Below, one piece after another: positions 38,001 through 50,000 of a stretch of DNA of 64,000 nucleotides. Position 1 is the stretch's first letter; each line of letters opens with the position of its first letter. Location: NCBI GenBank assembly GCA_964019695.1, contig OZ026522.1, forward strand, positions 57,560,811 to 57,624,810. The letters run 5' to 3'. The stretch comes from Loripinus fragilis (Eukaryota; Mollusca; Bivalvia; Lucinida; Lucinidae). The notes under the pieces were generated by a model that saw only the letters and a list, made by a program, of their open reading frames with translations, was not told the DNA's origin and did not search any database. Both the position numbers and the translations under genes were made by a program.

Positions 38001-41000
38001 TGTTAAGTTGTCATAAGAAAGCACTACCCAATCAGTTTTATTGTTTTTTTTAGAATTGTCTCAGTTAGTTTTGGCCATCCACTTATACATTCTGTGTCAA
38101 CCATAGAACATAAATCCTCTAGATGCTATTCTAAGTGTCTTCTAAAATGCAATTTAATATACCAGATTCTACAGTTTTCAGTTTTGTGGACAACTTGCAT
38201 CTCGCATACCTTGATCTGACCAGTGAGTAAGAATAAATTCTAATAACATCATGTTTGAGGTGCACTTTTGGTTGCACTATTGGTCGAGTACGTAGTAGTA
38301 AAAGGATTCAGTTTCAATCCACATTTTGTCGTTATTGCCTTTTTCTGTACGTTTGTTGTTCCATCGCATTGTTTTGTCAGAAAACAGAATACAGCTAAAA
38401 GACATACTCATTAGCACCATTCCTACGTTGTGCTGCATGAAAAGTCCTGTCTTTCGACCATTTATGAGTGCTTATTTATACAGTTTTCAGTTACTTTTAT
38501 ATCAATCATATCATTGTTCAGACATTTCTTGACAGAATGAAGGGGACAGCAACAGTGAAAGCAAGTGCATCTGAAATGCAAGTCCTTATTCAATCATGTA
38601 ATATGCCACAAACTTGATCATATTCGAATGAAAAATAAGAAAGACACAGATGTTTAAATAGAATATAACTGAAAGCAATAGAAGGCAGACAAGTTCAGGC
38701 TTAGTGACGCCAAACAGCCCTAATTAAATATGCATAAACAAAATAAGTAGAGTCCTGCTATTTATTTTAACTTCGTTTAAATTTTTATTGATTATTCTGT
38801 TAAAAATAGTTGATTTTTATAAAAAAAATGTACATTTTGCATTTAAATCGGGGATTTGTTTGGCTTTCCAAAATTTACAGAAGGTTAGCTAAATATTCAA
38901 AAGGGCGGCATCAATTGGCTCAATAGAAAAGAGAATTTTGATTTTCGTGTTGTTTTAATTTTCTTATTTTATATAAGATTTTGATTGGGTTTGTGACAGA
39001 TTGCAAAGTTTAATAGGGCTTGCATGTCGTCTCACTTGCATTATATAAATATTGATATTTCATTCAGCTGTCTCAGTACCAGAAGACCAGTAGATAGATC
39101 AGGCAAAATCAAGCGATGTGTACACTTTCAAAGTTTTTTTTTTCTGATTACAAATATGAAAGTGACTGAGACTTGGCTTATCTCTTGTACAGTTATGGAC
39201 AGCCACATACAAGCTGACTTCGTTGTCTAGTGGTTAGCATGTCAGGCTATAAAATAAGAGGACCTGGAGGTCGAGTCACGGGTGGACATCTATTTTTCAA
39301 TGTATTTTCTTACTTCTTTAGCGTTTTGCTTACCAGAAGAATGGAATAGTTAAAAGGACAGGAATGGTCACTCCTGAAATAAAAACCTGAATGAAATTTA
39401 AAGGAATTCTGTTAAATTTGGCCATCCTGAAAGATGATTAGTATGGTGGCCAATATTGTTTTCTTTTTCCTAAACGGTATTATAATAGTCCATGAAACAA
39501 AATTAACCCAGTGAGATTTTCAATGTCAGGTTTCTAAATACAAATAAAATCCTTTTTTGAAGAATGGCTAAAATATATCATGCAGTACTTTGTCACGGCT
39601 TTGGATAGCAGATGAATTTGCACATTTTCTAAAAGGTTTGGGTTAATGGGCAATAATTAAAATGAAAAGAGAAACTGGCTGTGGATTACAACTATTTTAG
39701 CTTGATATCAAGCTAAAATAGTTGTAATCGTCAGCCAGAAAGAAACATTATAATTCTACATATGTCCCTATGTCACATTCTTATCGTATGAATATGTAGA
39801 GGAAAATCCATCAAAATACAAAGGCTTAAAAAGTGTGTACAGATGATTGATTACCCATTAGTCATGTCCCAAATGGCATTTAGATGTCGCAGGTTGACCT
39901 CGTTTGGGCTTGGACACTTGATGCCCGCCAGGAAGATATTATCATGAACCATTTCTCGAAGGTCAGCAGTCATTTTTGTCACTCCGATTTCATCCAGTTC
40001 AGGCAACTCCTTGGTCAGGGTGTTGTACAAAAGTTTGGCAAAATCTTCAACATCTACAGTGGAAACGAGTATACATAAGCATTTGCAAAAAAAAAAATAA
40101 GGTTGTGTTTACACTCAAACCTAGCCCATTGTACGAATGGATCTACAAAGTTAGATAAAATATGCACAAAAATGACTGCCATACTGGACTATAATCACTA
40201 TGTAAATTTGTATGTTCGTCCCTGAACAGTTATTGAAAATGCTCGTAACTGTTGAACCACATGGTATATTTTTTAATCAATTTTGGCATAAGTGTGCAGG
40301 TCAACATTTATTTTCTAACAACTGGCATGCGTTACAGCCTTTTTATGGACACGGCTTTGCTGAGTATTAGTCAGGCAGGTTATGACCAGTTAGTGGAAAT
40401 GCTCATAACCACACGGTATATTTAAAGTAAGTAAGGGTGCAAAGATCAGGAATCGATACCATCAAGTACCACACCTGACCCAAATTTTACATATATATTT
40501 AAACATTGTCCAAACACTGGCATGCAAAACGATGACGAGGCTTCGTTGAGCATCATTTAGGTCTTTTAGTGAAAATGCTCATATCTCTTGAACTGCATGG
40601 TGTGTTTTGATCGAATATTGCATACTAATAAATTTTAACATATTCAAAACGGTGGTGAGAATCAGCCAAGTAGGTATCAGTCCAGCAAATCATGGTCAGT
40701 TAGTGAAGCTGCTCATAACTCCTCAACCACATGGTATATTTTGGTCATTTTTGGCAACTTATAAAATTAAGATTGTCTAGCCACTGGATAAGGCTTTTTC
40801 GAGCATCAGTCTGACCTGTCGATGTCGTTTAGTGAAAATACCCATAACTCTTGAAACATATATTACGTTCAGTTGATTTACAATTTAGCACTGTGTTTTG
40901 GTGTAGAGGGAAGACAAAAATAGTCATTGGAGACCCACATTATAAGCATTTTAAATGTGAGTGATTATTCTCTAAATCAGTGATATGGATGAAAGTTTTC

Positions 41001-44000
41001 AGGATTATTCTTGAATTTTGAGGCTGACTTCATGTAGAAAGTGAACGTAAAAATACTAAATTAGGCCAAAAGTAATAGCTACATGTATTATGATTTATTT
41101 TGGGGTTATGACAAGCCATTTAATAACTGAGCCGTGACATGTGATTTCCAACAATGTGGCATTTTGACAAGTGTAGACTGAGGCGGGCCTGTGCAGTCTC
41201 ATATTAAGCTTACAAACTTAGAAGGTGTTTGGTCTGTAGCTTAATATTCATAGAACAATCAAGAGATTATCGAAGGCTCTGATCGGACTGTGCATATGTC
41301 GCACATACCACATTGTTGGATATCTCATGTCGCGGCGAATATAGGTAAAGTTGAATTCTTATATGTAATAGGCAATAGTCTACTGCACGTTTTAAGGTAA
41401 TTATTTCAAAAGCTTAGGATTTTGGAAATTTTGAAATTTCACCTATGTAAGAGGGATTATTCTTAAGCATTAGAGCCTAGAAAGCATTTGATCACCCATC
41501 TCGGTTCTGGTTCAGGAAGATTTTTTTGTGGTTGTCTAGCATGACAGCCATTTTTCAATGGAATATATTCTTATCAGCAGTATTTGAATCTGACTTCTTT
41601 TTGGAACATTTATTTGAATTTATCTTATTTATGTTATTTTGGGCCATTTTTTGTTTGACGATTTTCCCCATTTTAAGCTCTGAAGAATAAAATGTTCAAC
41701 AAAGCAAAACTGTATATAAAGCAATTTTTGTGGAGACATTTTAGAGATCAGTATGTGTATTTGCTTCACTAACGTTCGAATATTTTGAAGATTTCTTAAA
41801 ACGAGCATGTACTAGATGTAATAGACGGTGGTCCGCTCAGTCTATAAGGCAAACACGATAGCACTTACCTTATTTTGAGGGAAAGGGCCTATAAAATCTA
41901 TAGCATATGAGCCGTGGCATGTGATTTCCAACAATGTGGCATTTTGACAAGTGCAACCTCCTTTTTAGCTTAGAAACTCCTAATGCAATTCGGTCAGTAG
42001 CTTAAAAGTCATAGAATATTCTAGCGACTAGCAAAGGCTCTGATCAGACTGCGCGTATGCGCAGGCTGGTCTGAGCTTTTGTTGGTCGCACAAACCTCAT
42101 TGTTAAAAATCTCATGTCGCGGCTCATATACTTATCCGCGAAAAGATTTTCCCCCTATGACCGTGTTGGTCTATGCTTGGTGAAATATACCTTACCTTGA
42201 AGAGAAGTCCCCAGCAAATAGTCAATGGTATCGTTAAACAACTGCGCATGGATATGACTCGTCATTTGATGTGCCAAATAATTAGGTTCATAGCCTCCAT
42301 ACGTCATATCCGGTAGCTCAAGCAGAGTAGAAGCCAGGAAATCATACATAGAATTATCCTCGTCATGTATCAGCTTTTCCAACTCTTTGAACATCTGTTC
42401 TGTAACAGAAATTGAGAAGAATACAGAGGATCGGACTTCGTTTTTACCGAATAGTGTTAATTCGGAAATTTTCGCGAGGATTTAATTTTAGCGAAACTTC
42501 GCATAGGTGAAGTTTCGTGAAAATAAAAACCTCGCGAAATTGAAAAAATCACTGTCGCATAATATACTGATATTGGTAAATCATGCCGCAAATTTTTGAC
42601 GTTGCAAGTATGTCTTTTAACGCTCTTCGCGAAATTAAAGTTCTCGCAAAAAATTCCGGATTTACAGTACTAGCTAATTCGAAATAAATTTGGGACACAC
42701 TGAATTCAGAGAATAGGACCTATTCATGATATATTTTAATAACTGTCTATAATAGCATCTTATGTTTAGGTGCGTAAAAGAAACGTATCTTTGAGAAGTT
42801 TCTTTCACATGCCCAAAACTTATGTTTGAGAAAAAACTGATGATAATTATTTTTGGGCTCATAAATGTTTTGTCTACCTTCCTATTTCAAAAAAGACTAT
42901 TTTGGACAAAGTGGCTAATTGTTCACTTTTGGCATATTGTAGTTCATTTAGCCAGTCAAATTACTACAAAAGGTTGACACGAAGCTTGCGCAAAAGCATC
43001 TCTTCTGAATTTACCAGTAGACTATTAGGCCTATATAATATCATTTTGACACTGATCGATGTGAACTCAGTAAGCTAAATAAGAAACTCGAACTAAACAA
43101 TGAATCACGGGGACGATAATGACGACGACGATAATGACAGATCGTCGTCGCCGTCGCCATCATCATCATCATCATCATCATAATAATAATAAAAGAGATG
43201 ATGAAAATGATATTGTTAGATACTTACGAACGGTAAACAAATCAAATTTGGTAGCAGGACACCGTAGACGATCTCTAAGTATTAGTTTAGTGACCTTCCT
43301 GGTGGCTAAGAGAGCAACCGCTTCGTAGTCCTGGCTATACTTCAACACCATCTTGAGGTCAGTGGCTAGAGCTTCTGCGTACTCCTCATTGTCCTGGTTG
43401 AAGAAGTCTGTAAACATAGGTTTAGATAAACACAATTTTTGAGCGTAAAATTTTTAATATTTTCTTACCTATCAGTTTTAACATGTGTTTTGGGTGCTCA
43501 AAAGAACCGTCTCATTGAGACGGTTCTTTTGAGAGCACCCAAAAAGAACAGTCTCATTGAGACGGTTCTTTTGAGCACCCACAACATATGTTTTGGTTGA
43601 GAAATAAGAAAAGTATTTTTGGTACGCACTCTTTTCTAAAGTCCTGTAACAGTAAATGGTGAACATGAAATATCTCCTGACATTGGTTCATATAAAAATG
43701 GGTCCTCGTTAAAGGGGTTAGGTAATTAGCAGGCTATTTGCCCCGACCCCTCTCTCCCGCTGAAGTAAAAAAAAGGTAACGTGCATTTCATCGTTATATT
43801 CTGATTAATTTATAAGAACAACATTTATGTGGAATTAATTTGACTGAACAATAGCCTACGTGCAAAAGTCTGGTATTAAATTGACTTTTACCGTTGCTAT
43901 GGTACAGATATTGTCTCTAAAGTAGGCTAAAATGTATCTGAGGCGTGTTCCACAATGCGAGCGCTCGAAGTGCTATCTGAACGCAAGCGCTCGCCAAGGT

Positions 44001-47000
44001 GCTTGCAAGCGCTCGCGATTCAAGTCGATAGGTGTATCGCCCGAAAATCAAAGATGGCTACCAAAACAATAATGGGTTTTCGTGATGGACTTCGGAATGA
44101 CGATGTATGTTTCTTTATGTGGATATATGAAATGGAACAATTTAAACTGAAGGTAGGAAGGTCGGGAGGAAGGTGTTTCGCTTTGATTTCCAACCAATGG
44201 GGCATTGGATTTGTTTGTTACTGGTTGCAGCCATTTTTATTGAGTGAGCGCTCGCTATCGTTCAACAATGTAATGATCACACAGTCAAGAGCTCGTTGGA
44301 CCGCTCGCATTGCTGAACTCGCCTCAGGTTGAGGATTATTGTGGACAGAATAGCTTAAATCTTTCCCTGTCCGTGCAAAATTTTGTCGTCTGCTTATAAC
44401 CTTTCAAAACAGTTATGGTTCAGATAAGACCAAACTGGTTGCAAACTATTTGACACTTAAAGACATATGCGGCTATTTCCAATGCGCACCTTTCCCGCGT
44501 CTGCAAACGGGGAAAGTTGTCTGGGTCCTGTCTTTCGACCCTTAACGGATTCGGATCAACACAGCTTCCGATATTCTTATGTCATATCGGTGTTCCGACA
44601 TTTTCTTCACAAAATAACTAATTAAAGTGTGTTCGAAATATCTATTGACATCTTTTCAGAACTGATCGTCTCAGCACTAAAGACAGATAAATGTAGCTCA
44701 GTCGAAATCAAACGACGTACACAATAACCCTGGTTACGAATACGATAGTGGCCGAGTCTATACTATTTGTATGGTTATTTAGAGCGGCACACGACCTGAT
44801 CTCGTGGCCTAGTGGTTAGCGTGTCTGGTTACAAAGCCAGAGGACCAGGATCGATTCCCGGATGCGCACATATTATCAGTGTGTTTTTTTTTCTTTTTTA
44901 ACATTTTAATGCTAAATTACTTCGTATACTAGTAAAATGGCATCATCAAAACGAACGAAATGGTCATTCCCGAACTTTTTATATTGAATTACGCATGAAA
45001 CCTATTGGGGGTGGGGTTAAATTTGGCCCTCTAGAAAGAGAATTAGTTTGGTGACCCCAGATTTTTATTCTTTTTCCTGAAAGGTATTATAATAGTCCAT
45101 GAATTAAAAATAAATTTTCAAGATTTTCAATATAAGATTTTTTAATACATGATTTATTCTAAAAACGAATTCCATTTTTTGACGAATTGTCAAAATATAT
45201 CATGCAGTATCTTGTCACAGCATGGGATAACAAGTAAACATGCACATTTTCTTAAAAGTTTGAGGTCATGGGCAGAAATTTAAGTTAAAAGAAAGAAGCT
45301 GGCTGAAGATTTCAACCGTTTTAGCTCGATAATTAGGACTAGTGTTATTATTTTATATTTCTAGAAAATTGGTCAAATGCTGTAAACTTCAATATGAGAT
45401 TCTGAAAAAATAAGCACGGTGACATATCCTTTTTATTTCATAAATGGATAGCCCATGCATAAAACAAACTGTATGCAAAGTATTGAAAATATTTCAATAT
45501 GGGAAGTATTTAGTAGCATATGTCCTTAAATGATTTTTTTTTTGGAAAACGCTAATCGACAAATACATGTAAGAATGTAAAATCACACAGCATGCGAAAG
45601 AGAAAAATCTTTTAAAAGGTTTGGACAGTCAGATCGGGTCCGACCTGAATCCAAACTGTTTGACACTCTGGGGCTTTTTTGAAAGCTTTTATAATGCATG
45701 AATAACTAGCAGACGGCAAGAAAGCACTGAACATTGTCAAGCATTCCAAGCTAACCATTTAAGACAGGAAACACCTAAACGGTACTTTGTCAAACAGTGA
45801 AGACCCATGTGATATGGTGCATTTCCTCAGGCCGGCTACGCTGATCAGAGAAATACAATATTTTGGGAAATTACTACCTGTGATCCCTCAATATATGTAA
45901 TGGACCATCCTGACTTGACTGTATCAAACTTTATGGAAATGAACCCATAATTGCTTAGCGTCCTAGGCAAACAGTGTGAATCAGGGCCCCTAGGTCATAA
46001 AACTTTTTTCATGCTAAACTCAGCTGAGCACGAAATTTCAACCGCTCACAAATACTTAAATACCGACAATAGAGAAGTTTCTTGATTTAAGTCTCTGAGA
46101 TGTTGTATTTATCATGCTAATAAATTGTTGGCATTTTAACATTTATGAGCAAGATAAAATTCGAGCTCAGTTGAGTTGAGCATAAAAAAAAATATAACCT
46201 CGAGGCCAGGTCAGACGCTATAGAACGCGGCGTCTGATCAGGGTCTTTACTGTTTGCTTACAGAATGTTCAATTAAGATTTAGGGGAAAAAAGAAAGAAA
46301 AATTCACCCAACAACCCTTAAAACGGAAATTGACTGGTCCAAATGATATTCGTTGGAAATTCCAAAGAGCGTAGCCAGAACGCTGAAAAAGTTACGCACA
46401 TCGAAGGGAGACTACCTGGTCAAGCAGTGATTATCTTCAATTGTGCCTCTTCCAAAATGGGAACTTCTCTTTAAGGAAAGAATTTGCTCCCAGAGGGAGC
46501 GAATTCTTTCCTTGAAGAGCAGTTCCTTATGCTATGGAAAATCAATTTTACCACATTAGGTGACCTCCCTTGAATGTTACTATTTTTATTACGCACGTGC
46601 GTAATTGCGTAATGGGAGCTACGCCAATGATTCCATTTAAAGGTTAACTAACCTATGATGTCATTGTCTATGGGGTTAGCCTGCGCCTCTCGAACAGCGT
46701 TGATGAGGAAATCACAACCCGGCAGAGTGTTTAGCTTGAAAAAATCGTTCTTCAGCGGCTTCATAGCCCCGCGATTATTGTCCATAACTAGATTATGTTT
46801 CTCGACTGTCGATGTGATCGGCGGAGGTGCGATCGTCGGAATCTCTTCCCAAGGCACGTGTGTGTCGGAGGGTTGACGTGGAGACTTCGTTGTTGTATGG
46901 GAGTAGTACTGACGTTTCAGAACCTCAAACACCTCTCGCAAGACGGAGTCTTCACTATTGTCATTATTCTTGCTTTCTGTGTTAACTATAAATGAATAAA

Positions 47001-50000
47001 TAAATAAATAAATAAATAAGTCGAGAAAATCGCTGCTGCCAGACGTCAGTCACCAGCGAAAAACTGAAAAAATCGCTGCTGCCAGACGTCTGACACTAGC
47101 GAAAATAAGAGGAAATCGCTGCTGCCACATGTCTGTCAATGGCGTAAACTCGGGGGAATATCTGACAATAGCGAAAAATCGTGCAAATCGCTCCTGTCAG
47201 ACGTATTCCAAAAGCTGAAGTTCTGTTAAGTTGGCTACAGACAGAGATTTTATTCCTTTTCATAAATTTATCATACGAGTACACGGTCCGTAATCTTTCA
47301 ATTAGTATTTAGGAGTTAATAATTAGGTGAGTTAATATGGAAAGACCATGAAATATTGGTACCTATTATGGCATTCGCTCACTGTCGTTTCACTGATGCA
47401 TGCACAGCTATCAAGTAGGTTAGACTTCGAAAGGATCATTGACACTTGCTATGGGTAAATGCCTATGGTTTTCTGTAAAAATAAAAGTGTGTCAATCGTC
47501 CCTTTCTTCACCTTGAAGCTACCCTGACCCGAGTACTTTTTATGGCTGTGAAATCTGTTTTCGATATTAAATGCTTCAAAGATATAAAATTTTGGGTAGA
47601 AAAATCAGTTTTACATTAAGATATATAGAAATCCGAAAACATTTTTTAAAATATCATTCCCCCCCCCCCCCCACGTGCCAGCAAAAGCTTTTGCATGTAT
47701 ATGTGTTACCATATTTTACACATTGTATGGAAGTGGCTTGCTGGCACAAGGGGGGGGGAGATGTTCAGCAGCCCCAAAACCCAGGGCCTAAGCCCATAAA
47801 ATGCCTTTTCTACCAAATAAGAAATAAATGACAGTAATGAAGTTCTCTAGAACCAACCTCCTATATTGCTTTGTATTCTGTGCTAGTTTAATATAAAGTA
47901 CTTAAAGATTAAAAGTCGAATTAGCAAGGTTTTATGCTTTTTTTTTCATAAGAAAAAATCTCACTGTTATTAAATGACATGTTATTTTGCAAACGTCCTG
48001 TATTTATCTATTTGCATGCTTGGGAATTGTTCATGTTTTTATTTTCGTCTGCTGACTTTCGTCAAAATTAAGTTTTTAAAAATCAACCACCCAGGGCCAC
48101 CATCAGAGTGTCAAACAGTTTGGATCCAGATCAAGATCGACATTCTGTTGGTCTTCATCTGGGTTCAAACTGTTTGCAAAAGGCTATTGGCAGACGACAA
48201 AATTATCCACTGGTATGCAAAGCGTTATAACAGGTAAATACTTTAGTGTTCAATATATTGTGCCATATAGGGATAAACATGCATATTTATACCATAAATA
48301 TTCGGACACTTTAAATACATTCAACATGCTATGCCCTTTAAACAAAGCAAAAGTAATATCCAAAAGATCTAGTTAGAATCAGTTTTACCTTCCAATGCTA
48401 AATGGGACACTTTCATTCCTTCAAAAATATTTATTTCTTTTGTTGAGCTTTCAGTTTTGTATTATTTACGGTACATGTAGTCAAAAATGTACAGGTAACT
48501 TCTAAATTATATCCCCAAAATCATTTTATTACAAAACATATTTTGTTTTTAAAACAATTTCATCAATTATCGTGATTCGTTTATACTCTGCATATGGTAT
48601 GTCCAATAGATATCACCATGCCTACAAAATAAATCAAGAAAACGTGCAGAAATCACTTTTTAAAGCACTTTTTACTTTCATGAAATTTCAGACCCCCTCC
48701 CCTTTCTACCCGCCAAAACTCTCTAATGCGTAGGAATTTTGAGAATATTTTGCTAGCTGGCTTTTGCGATTAGATTCACCTATTGCGCTGCTACTTCATG
48801 CACCACACCAGAAGCTCAAAAGCAGCGTTCTGGGAATCAGAAAAGTAGGCATATAAGGCCCAAACCGTCAATGATCCTTTTGGAACTTAATTCATACACT
48901 ACGTGCGACCGGTCAACACTCTGGTGATACTGGGGTACGCAGGCTAGTCTGGACCTATTCGACGATGTGAAAAGCACCGAAATCTTATGTGCTGGACCAC
49001 ATTGTGTTTTGAATAATTCAATGGCGTAGCCAGATCGCTGAAAATAATACGCTCATCAAAGGGAGACTACTTGATCAAGCAGTGATTCTCTTCAATTGCG
49101 TCCCTTTTCATGATGGGAACTTCTCTTAAAGGAAAGAATTTGCTCCCAGAGTGAATTCTTTCCTTTAAGAGCAGTTCCTTATGACATGGAAAATCACGTT
49201 TACCAAATTAGTTGATCTCCCTTGAATGTTACTATTTTTATTATGCACGTGCGTAACTGCGTAATGGAGCTACGCCATTGCAATGCATATCTCTTTGATT
49301 ACAAACAAAATCAGCACTCTGGCTATTCTGCACTGCATTATCTCTTTCGCGCGCGCGCGTGCACGTGTGTTGAGCTCCTATTCCAGAAACTGCTTTAACC
49401 CAGAAATATGATCCTAGTCCGGAAACAAAATGTGGCGCTATCCCGGAAAAGAAATTATTGTTATAGAAGCATACTTATAAAAGCTGAATCTTGTCAGCGA
49501 TGTCCGAAGTTTAAAGCGGACCTACGCGCGGAACATAAACAGAAACAAAAGTGTCTTTGAGATAGTGGGATGGGGGATTCCAAGCATTCCGTTAGGATTG
49601 ATATATCACATGTACGTTACAGTTAACACCTTTTCAGAAATGTCGGAACGTTTGGGATTGAACCAGTAGGCTAAGCCTACTAAGCAATGAGGATAGTAGT
49701 TCGGCAGAATTTGGGCGAATTTTAGGAGGACCTGGAACTTGATTTTAAAGTGGTTTCTCTTTGTTGATTCTGGATGTAACATTGTCCTTGAAAAATCCGA
49801 ATGATGCCACTCTGGCATCATTGAGCATTTCGATATATCCAAGATGGCGTCCAAGATGGAAGCCAATTATAAGTGAAAGTATTGTGTGATACGGAAAATA
49901 TTTCTAAAACCCATTTTCTTTCAAATTGTATGCTATGAAGTTGGAACTAATTGTAGACACTTAGCTCGTAACCAAATGAAAAGCAGAAAAAGAATACGGA

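Noticed and set aside
39215..39300. Functional tRNA genes at 39217 and 44797
   Set aside because: A and B boxes are present but the clover-leaf stems do not close properly, and both heads are followed by the same long SINE body.
46655..46876. Plus-strand frames over exon 2
   Set aside because: They are antisense shadows of the real exon 2.
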